A stretch of DNA of 13,380 bases from an uncultured Legionella sp. (GTDB lineage: Bacteria > Pseudomonadota > Gammaproteobacteria > Legionellales > Legionellaceae), in contig CAISKC010000538.1 of assembly GCA_903885895.1 (NCBI GenBank), positions 1-13,380 of the forward strand, read 5' to 3'. Below, piece after piece: positions 7,157 through 13,380 of this stretch; the stretch's first letter is position 1; every line of letters starts with the position of its first letter. A program made the translations under genes and the position numbers. Below the pieces are notes generated by a model that was not told the DNA's origin, did not search any database, and saw nothing but the letters and a program-made list of their open reading frames with translations.

Positions 7157-8374
7157 ATGACAAGCCCGTTTAGTACAATAGAAGAAGCAATACAGGCTCT
7201 CCGTGCAGGCCAAATGGTGATTTTGGTGGACGATGAGCATCGTGAGAATGAAGGTGATTTGGTGATTGCAGCGCAATTTGCCGATGCTGATAGTATTAAT
7301 TTTATGGCCAAATTTGGACGAGGTTTGATTTGTTTGCCTATGGCAGCAGATATGGTTGAACGTTTGGGACTTCCGATGATGACTTCTTCTAATCGCTCTC
7401 CTTATGGGACTGCGTTTACAGTATCCATTGAAGCAGCAAAGGGTGTCACAACGGGGATTTCTGCTAAAGATCGTGCTTTGACAGTCCAAGTGGCGATTGA
7501 TCCTAAGAGCGGTCCTGGGGATATTATTTCGCCTGGACATGTATTTCCGTTGCGTGCAAATCCGAAAGGAGTATTGGCCAGAGCAGGACAAACGGAAGGG
7601 AGTGTTGATTTGATGCGTTTGGCGGGTTTAACACCTGCAGCAGTGATTTGTGAAGTCATCAATGAAGATGGCACAATGAGTCGTAGAGATGATTTGGTTA
7701 CATTTTCCAAACAGCATAATATTTTATTAGTGTCTATTCATGATTTGATTGAGTACCGTATTTTACATGAAAATTTGCTGACGGTGGTGGCTACGTCTCG
7801 GTTGCCTATAGAACATCATGGCGATTTTACGATGATGTTATTTGAAAATGAAGTAGATGAATGTGAACATTTTGCGTTATCGAAACCGACTCGTGATGAT
7901 AGTACGCCACCTCTGGTGCGGATCCATTCTGAATGTATCACAGGTGATGTGTTTGGTTCTTGTAAATGTGATTGTGGTAAGCAATTAGAGCAGTCTTTGT
8001 CTTACTTAGCTTCTGAAGGTGGTGTGCTGATTTATATGCGTCAAGAAGGGCGTGGTGTTGGGTTGGCAAATAAAATAAAAGCGTATTCTTTACAAGATGA
8101 AGGGTTTGATACGGTGGAAGCAAATGAGCATTTAGGCTTACCTGTGGATAATAGAAATTATGCTGTGGCGTTCCAGATTTTGAAGCATTTAGGGATGAGT
8201 CGGATTCGATTACTCACGAATAACCCATTCAAAATTGCAGCCATGGAGCATTACGGGATTACAGTGAGCGAACGTATACCGGTTTTGGTGCCGCCTACTG
8301 TAGAAAATCAAGCTTATTTAAGAACAAAACAACAAAAACTAGGGCATTATCTCGGTATCCCAGAAGAGAAATGA
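7157..8374 (+). CDS. ribBA: Bifunctional DHBP synthase/GTP cyclohydrolase II RibBA
   Basis: The N-terminal half makes 3,4-dihydroxy-2-butanone 4-phosphate from ribulose 5-phosphate; the C-terminal half opens GTP to begin riboflavin synthesis. RibB motifs lie in residues 1-200: DDEHRENEGD (25-34), FGRGLICLP, TGISAKDRALT, and SPGHVFPLRA with H128. The RibA domain (about 205-400) has HSECITGDVFGSCKCDCG, with zinc ligands C260, C271 and C273 spaced as in E. coli GTP cyclohydrolase II, then RQEGRGVGLANK, the catalytic pair D331/R333 in VDNRNY, and LLTNNPFKI. Both halves therefore look active, whereas some proteobacterial RibBA proteins have a degenerate RibA half. An extra cysteine (C269) sits inside the zinc loop. 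AAGG lies seven bases before ATG. It follows ribD and precedes pyrG by 65 bases. Confidence 0.96.
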   Translation: MTSPFSTIEEAIQALRAGQMVILVDDEHRENEGDLVIAAQFADADSINFMAKFGRGLICLPMAADMVERLGLPMMTSSNRSPYGTAFTVSIEAAKGVTTGISAKDRALTVQVAIDPKSGPGDIISPGHVFPLRANPKGVLARAGQTEGSVDLMRLAGLTPAAVICEVINEDGTMSRRDDLVTFSKQHNILLVSIHDLIEYRILHENLLTVVATSRLPIEHHGDFTMMLFENEVDECEHFALSKPTRDDSTPPLVRIHSECITGDVFGSCKCDCGKQLEQSLSYLASEGGVLIYMRQEGRGVGLANKIKAYSLQDEGFDTVEANEHLGLPVDNRNYAVAFQILKHLGMSRIRLLTNNPFKIAAMEHYGITVSERIPVLVPPTVENQAYLRTKQQKLGHYLGIPEEK

Positions 8375-8439
8375 CATAGGTTTTGAAGCCTTCTCGAAAT
8401 GAGGGAAGGTAACGACTAACTAAAATAGTGAGCGATGCG

Positions 8440-10080
8440 ATGACAAAGTATATTTTTATTACTGGTGGAGTAGTATCTTCTTTAGGCAAAGGTATTGCTG
8501 CTGCGTCGCTTGCGGCTATTTTAGAAGCACGTAATTTACGCGTTACCCTCATAAAATTAGATCCGTATATCAATGTTGATCCCGGTACAATGAGCCCTGT
8601 GCAGCATGGTGAAGTCTATGTGACGCAGGATGGTGCAGAAACCGATTTGGATTTAGGTCATTATGAGCGGTTTGTGCGTTCAACTATGACGCAAAAAAAT
8701 AATTTTACTACGGGTAAAATTTACGAAAATGTGATTAAAAAAGAGCGACGAGGGGATTATTTAGGCAAAACAGTGCAAGTGATTCCACATATTACCGACG
8801 AAATAAAAGCCAGTATTAAATTGGGTGCGGAAGGTTATGACGTTGCAATGGTGGAAATCGGTGGTACGGTGGGTGATATCGAATCTTTGCCATTTTTGGA
8901 AGCCATTCGACAAATGCGGATAGAATTAGGTGTCACGAATACCATGTTTATTCATTTGACATTGGTGCCTTATATTGCGACTTCAGGTGAGACCAAAACC
9001 AAACCCACTCAGCATTCAGTGAAAGAATTGCGCTCAATAGGGATTCAACCGGATATATTAATTTGTCGTTCAGAAAAAGGATTGACGTTACACGATCGCA
9101 GTAAAATAGCGTTGTTTACCAATGTTGAATGCGAAGGTGTGATTTCTTTACAAGATGCAAAATCTATTTATCAAATTCCCATGATTTTGCATGAACAATC
9201 TTTGGATGAAATTGTGTTACGAAAATTGGCTATGACAGCTGATCCGGCTGATTTGTCGGAGTGGGAACATGTGGTCACAGCGCAGAGTATCAAAACAATG
9301 GTGGTAAAAGTTGGTTTGGTAGGTAAGTATACAGAGTTAAGTGATGCGTATAAGTCGATTAATGAAGCCTTGATCCATGCAGGGATCCATTCTCAGACGC
9401 AAGTTGATTTGATTTATATTGATGCGGATACCGTTGAACGACAAGGTTCAGCTAAATTAGCGACGGTCGATGCTATTTTGGTGCCTGGGGGATTTGGTGA
9501 GCGTGGTGTAGAAGGGAAAATTAATGCGATTCGTTATGCACGCGAACATCAAGTGCCATTTTTAGGAATTTGCCTTGGTATGCAAACCGCTGTGATTGAA
9601 TTTGCACGGTCAGTCATTGGCTTGCAAGATGCGCATTCTACTGAATTTAATGTGAATACACCGCATCCAGTTGTCGGCTTGGTCACTGAGTGGCAAACAA
9701 GTGATGGTCAAACAGAACAACGACATGCTCAGGTAGATAAAGGTGGTACGATGCGTTTGGGTGCTCAGCAATGCTGTTTGGTTCCCCATTCTCTGGCAGC
9801 ATGTGTTTATGGACAAACGACTATTTTTGAACGCCATCGTCACCGCTATGAGATCAATCAAGGTTATGTGGATCAACTTGTAAAACATGGGATGCGTGTG
9901 TCGGGTATGTCTGTGGATGGCGCTTTGGTTGAGATGATTGAATTGCCTGATCATCCTTGGTTTTTAGCTTGCCAATTTCATCCGGAATTCTCGTCGTCAC
10001 CTCGAGATGGGCATCCGTTATTTTTATCATTCGTGATGGCAGCACGTGTGCATCATCAAGCTAAAACGTCGAAAGCGTGA
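8440..10080 (+). CDS. pyrG: CTP synthase (glutamine hydrolysing)
   Basis: CTP synthase converts UTP to CTP with ATP and glutamine-derived ammonia in the cytosol. The N-terminal synthetase domain opens with YIFITGGVVSSLGKG (P loop) and includes VEIGGTVGDIES and LHEQSLDEIVLRKL. The C-terminal class I glutamine amidotransferase domain has GGFGERG, the nucleophile Cys378 in LGICLGMQ, and His514/Glu516 in CQFHPEF, matching the E. coli triad within one residue. From ATG 8440 the length is 546, against 545 in E. coli. A GTG at 8428 would add four residues, but it lacks a well-placed Shine-Dalgarno and the family start fits MTKYIF. kdsA follows by 15 bases, the pairing typical of Gammaproteobacteria. 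Confidence 0.97.
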   Translation: MTKYIFITGGVVSSLGKGIAAASLAAILEARNLRVTLIKLDPYINVDPGTMSPVQHGEVYVTQDGAETDLDLGHYERFVRSTMTQKNNFTTGKIYENVIKKERRGDYLGKTVQVIPHITDEIKASIKLGAEGYDVAMVEIGGTVGDIESLPFLEAIRQMRIELGVTNTMFIHLTLVPYIATSGETKTKPTQHSVKELRSIGIQPDILICRSEKGLTLHDRSKIALFTNVECEGVISLQDAKSIYQIPMILHEQSLDEIVLRKLAMTADPADLSEWEHVVTAQSIKTMVVKVGLVGKYTELSDAYKSINEALIHAGIHSQTQVDLIYIDADTVERQGSAKLATVDAILVPGGFGERGVEGKINAIRYAREHQVPFLGICLGMQTAVIEFARSVIGLQDAHSTEFNVNTPHPVVGLVTEWQTSDGQTEQRHAQVDKGGTMRLGAQQCCLVPHSLAACVYGQTTIFERHRHRYEINQGYVDQLVKHGMRVSGMSVDGALVEMIELPDHPWFLACQFHPEFSSSPRDGHPLFLSFVMAARVHHQAKTSKA

Positions 10081-10095
10081 GTAGTTGGAGTTTTT

Positions 10096-10929
10096 ATGAA
10101 AATTTGTGGATTTGAAATTGGTTTAAATGCACCTTTGTTTTTGATTGCTGGTCCATGTGTGATTGAGTCGGAAGCACTGGCTCTTGATACAGCAGGCTAT
10201 TTGCGTGAATTGTGTGCACGCTTGTCGATTTCTTTTATTTATAAATCTTCTTTTGATAAAGCGAATCGTTCTTCTGCGCAATCTTATCGTGGACCGGGAT
10301 TTGAGCGTGGTTTACAAATTTTGGAAAAAGTGAAGGCTCAAATTGGTGTGCCAATCTTAACCGACGTACATGAAGACACACCGTTATCAGAAGTAGCCAC
10401 TGTGATAGATGTGCTGCAAACGCCAGCCTTTTTGTGTCGACAAACTAATTTTATCCAACGAGTTTGTGCTTTAAATAAACCAGTTAATATTAAAAAAGGG
10501 CAATTTTTAGCGCCTGGTGACATGCAACATGTGGTTGCAAAGGCCAAAGCACATGGAAATGAGCAAATTATGGTGTGTGAACGCGGTGCTAGTTTTGGCT
10601 ATAATAATTTGGTTTCGGATATGCGTTCTTTGCAGATCATGCGAGCCACAGGATGCCCCGTCGTTTATGATGCGACGCATTCTGTGCAATTACCTGGTGG
10701 ACAAGGCGCGTCTTCAGGTGGTCAGCGTGAGATGATTCCTATTTTAGCACGCGCAGCGGTAGCGGTAGGGATTTCTGGGTTATTTATGGAGACTCACCCT
10801 AATCCTGATGAAGCTTTGAGTGATGGCCCGAACTCTTGGCCGCTAAAAAATATGGAAGCATTGTTGACTCAATTAATTGAATTAGATAGCGTTTATAAGC
10901 GGCATGGTGAACCTGAACTATGCCTTTAG
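10096..10929 (+). CDS. kdsA: 3-deoxy-8-phosphooctulonate (Kdo-8-P) synthase, metal-dependent type
   Basis: KdsA condenses phosphoenolpyruvate with arabinose 5-phosphate to Kdo-8-P, the precursor of the inner-core sugar of lipopolysaccharide. Visible motifs are IAGPCVIESE (18-27), YKSSFDKANRSS, PILTDVHE, NIKKGQFLAPGDM, CERGASFGYNN, DATHSVQLPGGQG and METHPNPDEALSDGPN. The GPC motif carries Cys21, and His195, Glu232 and Asp243 are also present. All four match the Aquifex aeolicus metal ligands (C11, H185, E222, D233) with a constant offset of ten. This is the metal-dependent class, unlike E. coli KdsA, which has Asn in place of the Cys. The length of 277 is normal. GGAG precedes ATG by about five bases. 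The last ten bases overlap ccmA. Confidence 0.97.
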   Translation: MKICGFEIGLNAPLFLIAGPCVIESEALALDTAGYLRELCARLSISFIYKSSFDKANRSSAQSYRGPGFERGLQILEKVKAQIGVPILTDVHEDTPLSEVATVIDVLQTPAFLCRQTNFIQRVCALNKPVNIKKGQFLAPGDMQHVVAKAKAHGNEQIMVCERGASFGYNNLVSDMRSLQIMRATGCPVVYDATHSVQLPGGQGASSGGQREMIPILARAAVAVGISGLFMETHPNPDEALSDGPNSWPLKNMEALLTQLIELDSVYKRHGEPELCL

Positions 10930-11546
10930 CTTTATCTGAACTTGGTTTTTCTTATCCTACGCAAGCATTGTTGACACGGACACAACCTTTATTACATCGG
11001 ATTTCTTTTCAGGTGGCGAGAGCAGAGATTATGCATATCTCTGGACCAAATGGTTGTGGTAAAACCACTTTGCTAAAATTATTGGCTGGATTATTCCGGC
11101 CAGATGCGGGTCAAATTACCTATGCTGGGAAAGATATTTGGTCCGATATCGTCTCTTATCAACAATCCATACGTTATCTTGGACATAAAAATGGCATGAA
11201 CCCCGGTTTGACGGCTTGGGAGCATTGTCAATTAGATTGGCACACTGTGCTACCTACCCAAGATATCGAAAAAGCTTTACAAGATTTAGCGTTATGGTCT
11301 GTGAAAGATCGTCCTTGCTACCTGCTCTCTGCAGGACAAAAACGACGTGTGGCTTTGTTACGTTTACTTTTGTCTCCAGCGCAATTATGGTTGTTAGATG
11401 AGCCTTTGGTCGCTTTGGATACAGATGGAGTGGCTTGGTTGATGTCTTGTTTGCGCCAGCATATTGCACAAGGTGGTCAAGTGATTTATAGCTCACATCA
11501 AGCTTTGCCTTGGCAAGCTTCTGGACATCAGGCGTACGCATTATGA
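10920..11546 (+). CDS. ccmA: Cytochrome c maturation ABC transporter ATPase CcmA
   Basis: CcmA is the cytosolic ATPase of the CcmABCD complex, which uses ATP to release haem-loaded CcmE from CcmC during System I cytochrome c maturation. It has Walker A GPNGCGKTT (42-50), the shortened ABC signature LSAGQ (136-140), Walker B LWLLDEP (156-162), a D-loop ALD, and the switch histidine in YSSHQ (H193). Length 208 equals the usual CcmA size (about 207). Its ATG lies inside the end of kdsA (10-base overlap), so it is probably translationally coupled to an LPS gene rather than to other ccm genes on its 5' side. The TGA stop overlaps the ccmB ATG in an ATGA. Confidence 0.93.
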   Translation: MPLALSELGFSYPTQALLTRTQPLLHRISFQVARAEIMHISGPNGCGKTTLLKLLAGLFRPDAGQITYAGKDIWSDIVSYQQSIRYLGHKNGMNPGLTAWEHCQLDWHTVLPTQDIEKALQDLALWSVKDRPCYLLSAGQKRRVALLRLLLSPAQLWLLDEPLVALDTDGVAWLMSCLRQHIAQGGQVIYSSHQALPWQASGHQAYAL

Positions 11547-12211
11547 CATCGTTACTAGGCCTATTATGGCAACAAATGCGTCGCGAATGGATTATCCAAA
11601 TGCGACAAAAAAAATCATGGATCAATTCGTTTTTATTTTTTGCCATGATTTTACTCTTTTTCCCCATGACGTTACCGGCTGATCCGCAATTAGAGCGGAT
11701 CATGGTGCCTGGCTTGGTTTGGATCGCATTGTCATTGGCCTATTTATTAGCAGCTGAGCGCTTATTTCAAGTGGATTATGATGAAGGGGTTTTGGAGTTG
11801 TGGCTCGTGTCGGGACAACCGCTGACCCTGTTGGTGTGTGCTAAGGTGTTCGTGCATTGGTTTTTAATGATCATACCTTTACTCGGATTGATGCCGATGA
11901 TTGCGCTGTTATTCCATATGCCGGCTTATGTTGTTATGGCCCTTGGTGCAAGTTTGTTGTGCGGTGCCTTACCGATTATATTATTGTCGGCATTAGCAGC
12001 CGCTTTTTCTACGGTTCTACCACAAAAAGGTGTGTTAATGGGTTTGGTCGTTTTACCCTTGACCACGCCGATTTTAATTTTAGGTGCGGCGACTACCACG
12101 GCAGCCATGGCGGCTTTGCCAATAGGCGGATATCTAGCCTATTTATTAGCGCTCTCTTGTTTAAGTTTGGCAGCACTACCATGTGCGGTCGCGGGTGTGA
12201 TGAAGGCTTAA
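11543..12211 (+). CDS. ccmB: Cytochrome c maturation ABC transporter membrane subunit CcmB
   Basis: CcmB is the inner-membrane partner of CcmA. About six hydrophobic segments are visible: SFLFFAMILLFF; VPGLVWIALSLAYLLAAERLF; a segment around VFVHWFLMIIPLLGLMP; one around ALPIILLSALAAA; one around LVVLPLTTPILILGAA; and a last one around YLAYLLALSCLSLAAL. The PGLVW...ERLF..D...GVLE pattern is the CcmB signature. I start at ATG 11543, which shares ATGA with the ccmA stop and gives 222 residues (family about 220). An in-frame ATG at 11510 lies within ccmA and would add eleven non-homologous residues. No ccmC follows: only four bases separate its TAA from the convergent phosphatase fragment, so the operon ends here or has been rearranged. 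Confidence 0.93.
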   Translation: MTSLLGLLWQQMRREWIIQMRQKKSWINSFLFFAMILLFFPMTLPADPQLERIMVPGLVWIALSLAYLLAAERLFQVDYDEGVLELWLVSGQPLTLLVCAKVFVHWFLMIIPLLGLMPMIALLFHMPAYVVMALGASLLCGALPIILLSALAAAFSTVLPQKGVLMGLVVLPLTTPILILGAATTTAAMAALPIGGYLAYLLALSCLSLAALPCAVAGVMKA

Positions 12212-12215
12212 ATTA

Positions 12216-13226
12216 TTAATAAGTACGATTAAAAGGTGACCGTGGTTCGTCTATATGAGGATTATCTGGATCATCCTTAACGTCATTTTCATCTTGAATG
12301 GGGTTATAGACGGGTTTTGTATCTGCTGCTGAATTTTGCGATCCGAAATTATAAACTTTCGCAGCTGCGACACAAATACATTGCCATAGTTCGACTAATT
12401 GACATTTCAGCATCATGCCAAAATTCATGACAGCTTGAAACGCTTTATATAAAGTAGATAATTCTGATTTATTCAATTTTGCCAAATGTTTCGATTCGGT
12501 ATGTCTGGCATCCAAAGGATCTGCGTTCAGTGCAGCTACAATATCCTGATCCAACATATGCTCATCTTTGATGCCCATACTTCCAGGACTGTTATCATTG
12601 GCTACTTTGTGATGATGTCTCGTTTTATAAATTTCTACAAATATGGCAATGAAATGATTTCTATCTGATGGCATGTCCTCATATTGAGGTAGTTTTTGAT
12701 AGCGTTGATAATATAACTCTATTGCATCGGCCATGATAAGTTCTTGTGCAGTGCGATCTTTGGCGCTTTTGCAGTTGGGGATGGCACATCCTCCTGTTTG
12801 ATTCACCAAATAATGGCACAGAGCTGCAGTGAATAAATTTTTATTGCGTCCGCTTATTAAGTTTTTGTCATGATGCGTTTTCAAATCGGCTAAGGTACTA
12901 TTTGCATGATCCCATTTTTGCTTTGCTTCCACTGACCTATTGGTTAATGCTGCCTGGTTATTTTGTAAAAATGATTCAATAGTTTCAATATACTGATCTA
13001 CGCGAGCTCCTAAAAAATGACCTCTGAACCAGTTCACACCAATATTCAGGTCGATTAATTGTAATCCAGGATATAGGTTTGCCACTTCTGCAATGGCTTG
13101 AGTTTTTTCATCCGTTCGTTTGGTGTTATCTTCTTCCCCTCCGAAGCCTAAATAAGAACCGCTGATGCCAAATATATTTGCATCTTTTCTATGGGTTAAT
13201 AATCCCAATAACACCACAGGGGGCAA
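12216..13226 (-). CDS. 5'-truncated SopB/SidP-type CX5R phosphatase, effector-like
   Basis: The key motif is CKSAKDRT (residues 152-159 when counted from TTG 13226), preceded by the asparagine of IPNC. This is a variant of the CKSGKDRT signature of the inositide phosphatases SopB/SigD, IpgD and Legionella SidF/SidP. Cys152 would be the nucleophile and Arg158 would bind phosphate. Supporting features are a helical stretch before the motif (NLFTAALCHYLVNQ) and NSPGSMGIK about 55 residues after it, comparable to the N.G..G.K element after the SopB motif. The C-terminal 30 residues are acidic and polar, as in many Dot/Icm substrates. No ATG starts the frame: it is open back to 13253, and a TAG at 13254-13256 coincides with the first copy of the 24-bp repeat array. 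TTG 13226 or the GTG codons just after it are the only possible starts. I read it as a gene cut by an insertion; the catalytic core is intact. Confidence 0.65.
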   Translation of the reverse strand: MPPVVLLGLLTHRKDANIFGISGSYLGFGGEEDNTKRTDEKTQAIAEVANLYPGLQLIDLNIGVNWFRGHFLGARVDQYIETIESFLQNNQAALTNRSVEAKQKWDHANSTLADLKTHHDKNLISGRNKNLFTAALCHYLVNQTGGCAIPNCKSAKDRTAQELIMADAIELYYQRYQKLPQYEDMPSDRNHFIAIFVEIYKTRHHHKVANDNSPGSMGIKDEHMLDQDIVAALNADPLDARHTESKHLAKLNKSELSTLYKAFQAVMNFGMMLKCQLVELWQCICVAAAKVYNFGSQNSAADTKPVYNPIQDENDVKDDPDNPHIDEPRSPFNRTY

Positions 13227-13238
13227 GATCTTTGAATC

Positions 13239-13380
13239 TGTGGGTATTCTTGCCTATCGTGATCACTCATTCTTGTTCTACCGTGATCAGTGATTCTCGT
13301 TTGATCGTGATCACCTATTATCGCCTGATCGTGATCACTTTTCCCTAAAAAACAGGAATAGGTGATCACGGTGCCACCAC
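13239..13380. mobile_element. Probable insertion-sequence end, IS21-like, continuing past the right edge
   Basis: The phosphatase frame stops making sense here and a regular repeat array begins. IS21-family elements carry several copies of a repeated motif at each end and start with TG; a TG occurs at 13239. The window ends before any transposase (istA/istB) can be seen, so the family is a guess based on repeat layout. The exact boundary lies somewhere between 13227 and 13256. Confidence 0.4.
13256..13372. repeat. Four direct 24-bp-period copies of ATCGTGATCAC plus one inverted copy
   Basis: The 11-base motif starts at 13256, 13280, 13304 and 13328, exactly 24 bases apart. Copy 2 differs at two positions (ACCGTGATCAG). 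A fifth copy on the opposite strand, GTGATCACGGT, lies at 13362-13372. The core GTGATCAC is itself palindromic and contains a Dam GATC site. The bases between copies are not conserved, so this is a phased array of binding sites, not a duplicated block. Confidence 0.85.

Noticed and set aside
7127..7591. 154-codon minus-strand open frame over the ribBA start
   Set aside because: It is antisense to strongly conserved RibB codons, and its Cys/His/Arg-rich composition is typical of a shadow frame.
8389..8409. Hairpin CCTTC...GAAGG between ribBA and pyrG as a terminator
   Set aside because: The stem has a bulge, few pairs and no T run; ribBA and pyrG may simply be co-transcribed.
8428..8439. GTG start four codons upstream for pyrG
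   Set aside because: The nearest purine-rich run is about 15 bases away, and ATG 8440 gives the family-typical N-terminus and length.
11510..11542. ATG 11510 as the start of ccmB
   Set aside because: The added residues lie within ccmA and are not CcmB-like; ATG 11543 forms the usual ATGA overlap.
13256..13338. CRISPR array
   Set aside because: The repeated unit is only 11 bases with 13-base gaps, far below CRISPR repeat and spacer sizes, and one copy is inverted.

Overview
The window looks like an AT-rich gammaproteobacterial chromosome segment. The pyrG-kdsA order, BepA, RibBA and the System I cytochrome c maturation pair CcmA/CcmB all point to Gammaproteobacteria. A fragment of a SopB/SidP-type CX5R inositide phosphatase at the right end suggests a host-associated or intracellular lineage such as Legionellales. 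That placement is an inference; no rRNA or tRNA gene is present to confirm it.

Layout. (1) 1-4148, minus strand: the first 1382 codons of a very large protein that runs off the left edge. It has a sacsin/NO VEIN-type HATPase at its N-terminus, a long middle region I do not recognise, a low-complexity acidic linker, and the start of a NOV_C (DUF3883) nuclease-like domain. (2) 4149-4343: gap with a clear ribosome binding site but nothing else firm. (3) 4344 to about 5768, minus strand: BepA, a periplasmic M48 metalloprotease with C-terminal TPRs. Its open frame continues upstream to 5930, but that extension runs through an inverted repeat and through the ribD promoter. (4) 5954-12211, plus strand: ribD, ribBA, pyrG, kdsA, ccmA and ccmB. 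The last four are tightly packed; kdsA/ccmA and ccmA/ccmB overlap. A small MITE-like inverted repeat sits exactly at the ribD stop codon. (5) 12216-13226, minus strand and convergent with ccmB: a phosphatase fragment whose 5' end is lost. (6) About 13239-13380: four copies of an 11-bp motif at an exact 24-bp period plus one inverted copy, probably the end of an insertion sequence (IS21-like ends are the best guess) that cut the phosphatase gene.

How the genes fit together. RibD and RibBA give three of the early riboflavin steps; ribE and ribH are not here. PyrG makes CTP, which activates the Kdo made from the KdsA product, so pyrG-kdsA serves lipopolysaccharide synthesis, while BepA monitors assembly of the LPS transporter LptD. 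CcmA and CcmB form the ABC part of the haem chaperone release system, but ccmC and the later ccm genes do not follow.

The accessory material lies at the two edges: the NO VEIN-like ATPase/nuclease on the left (possibly defence-related) and the interrupted effector-like phosphatase plus repeat array on the right. The two short inverted-repeat elements inside the core region are further signs of small mobile DNA.
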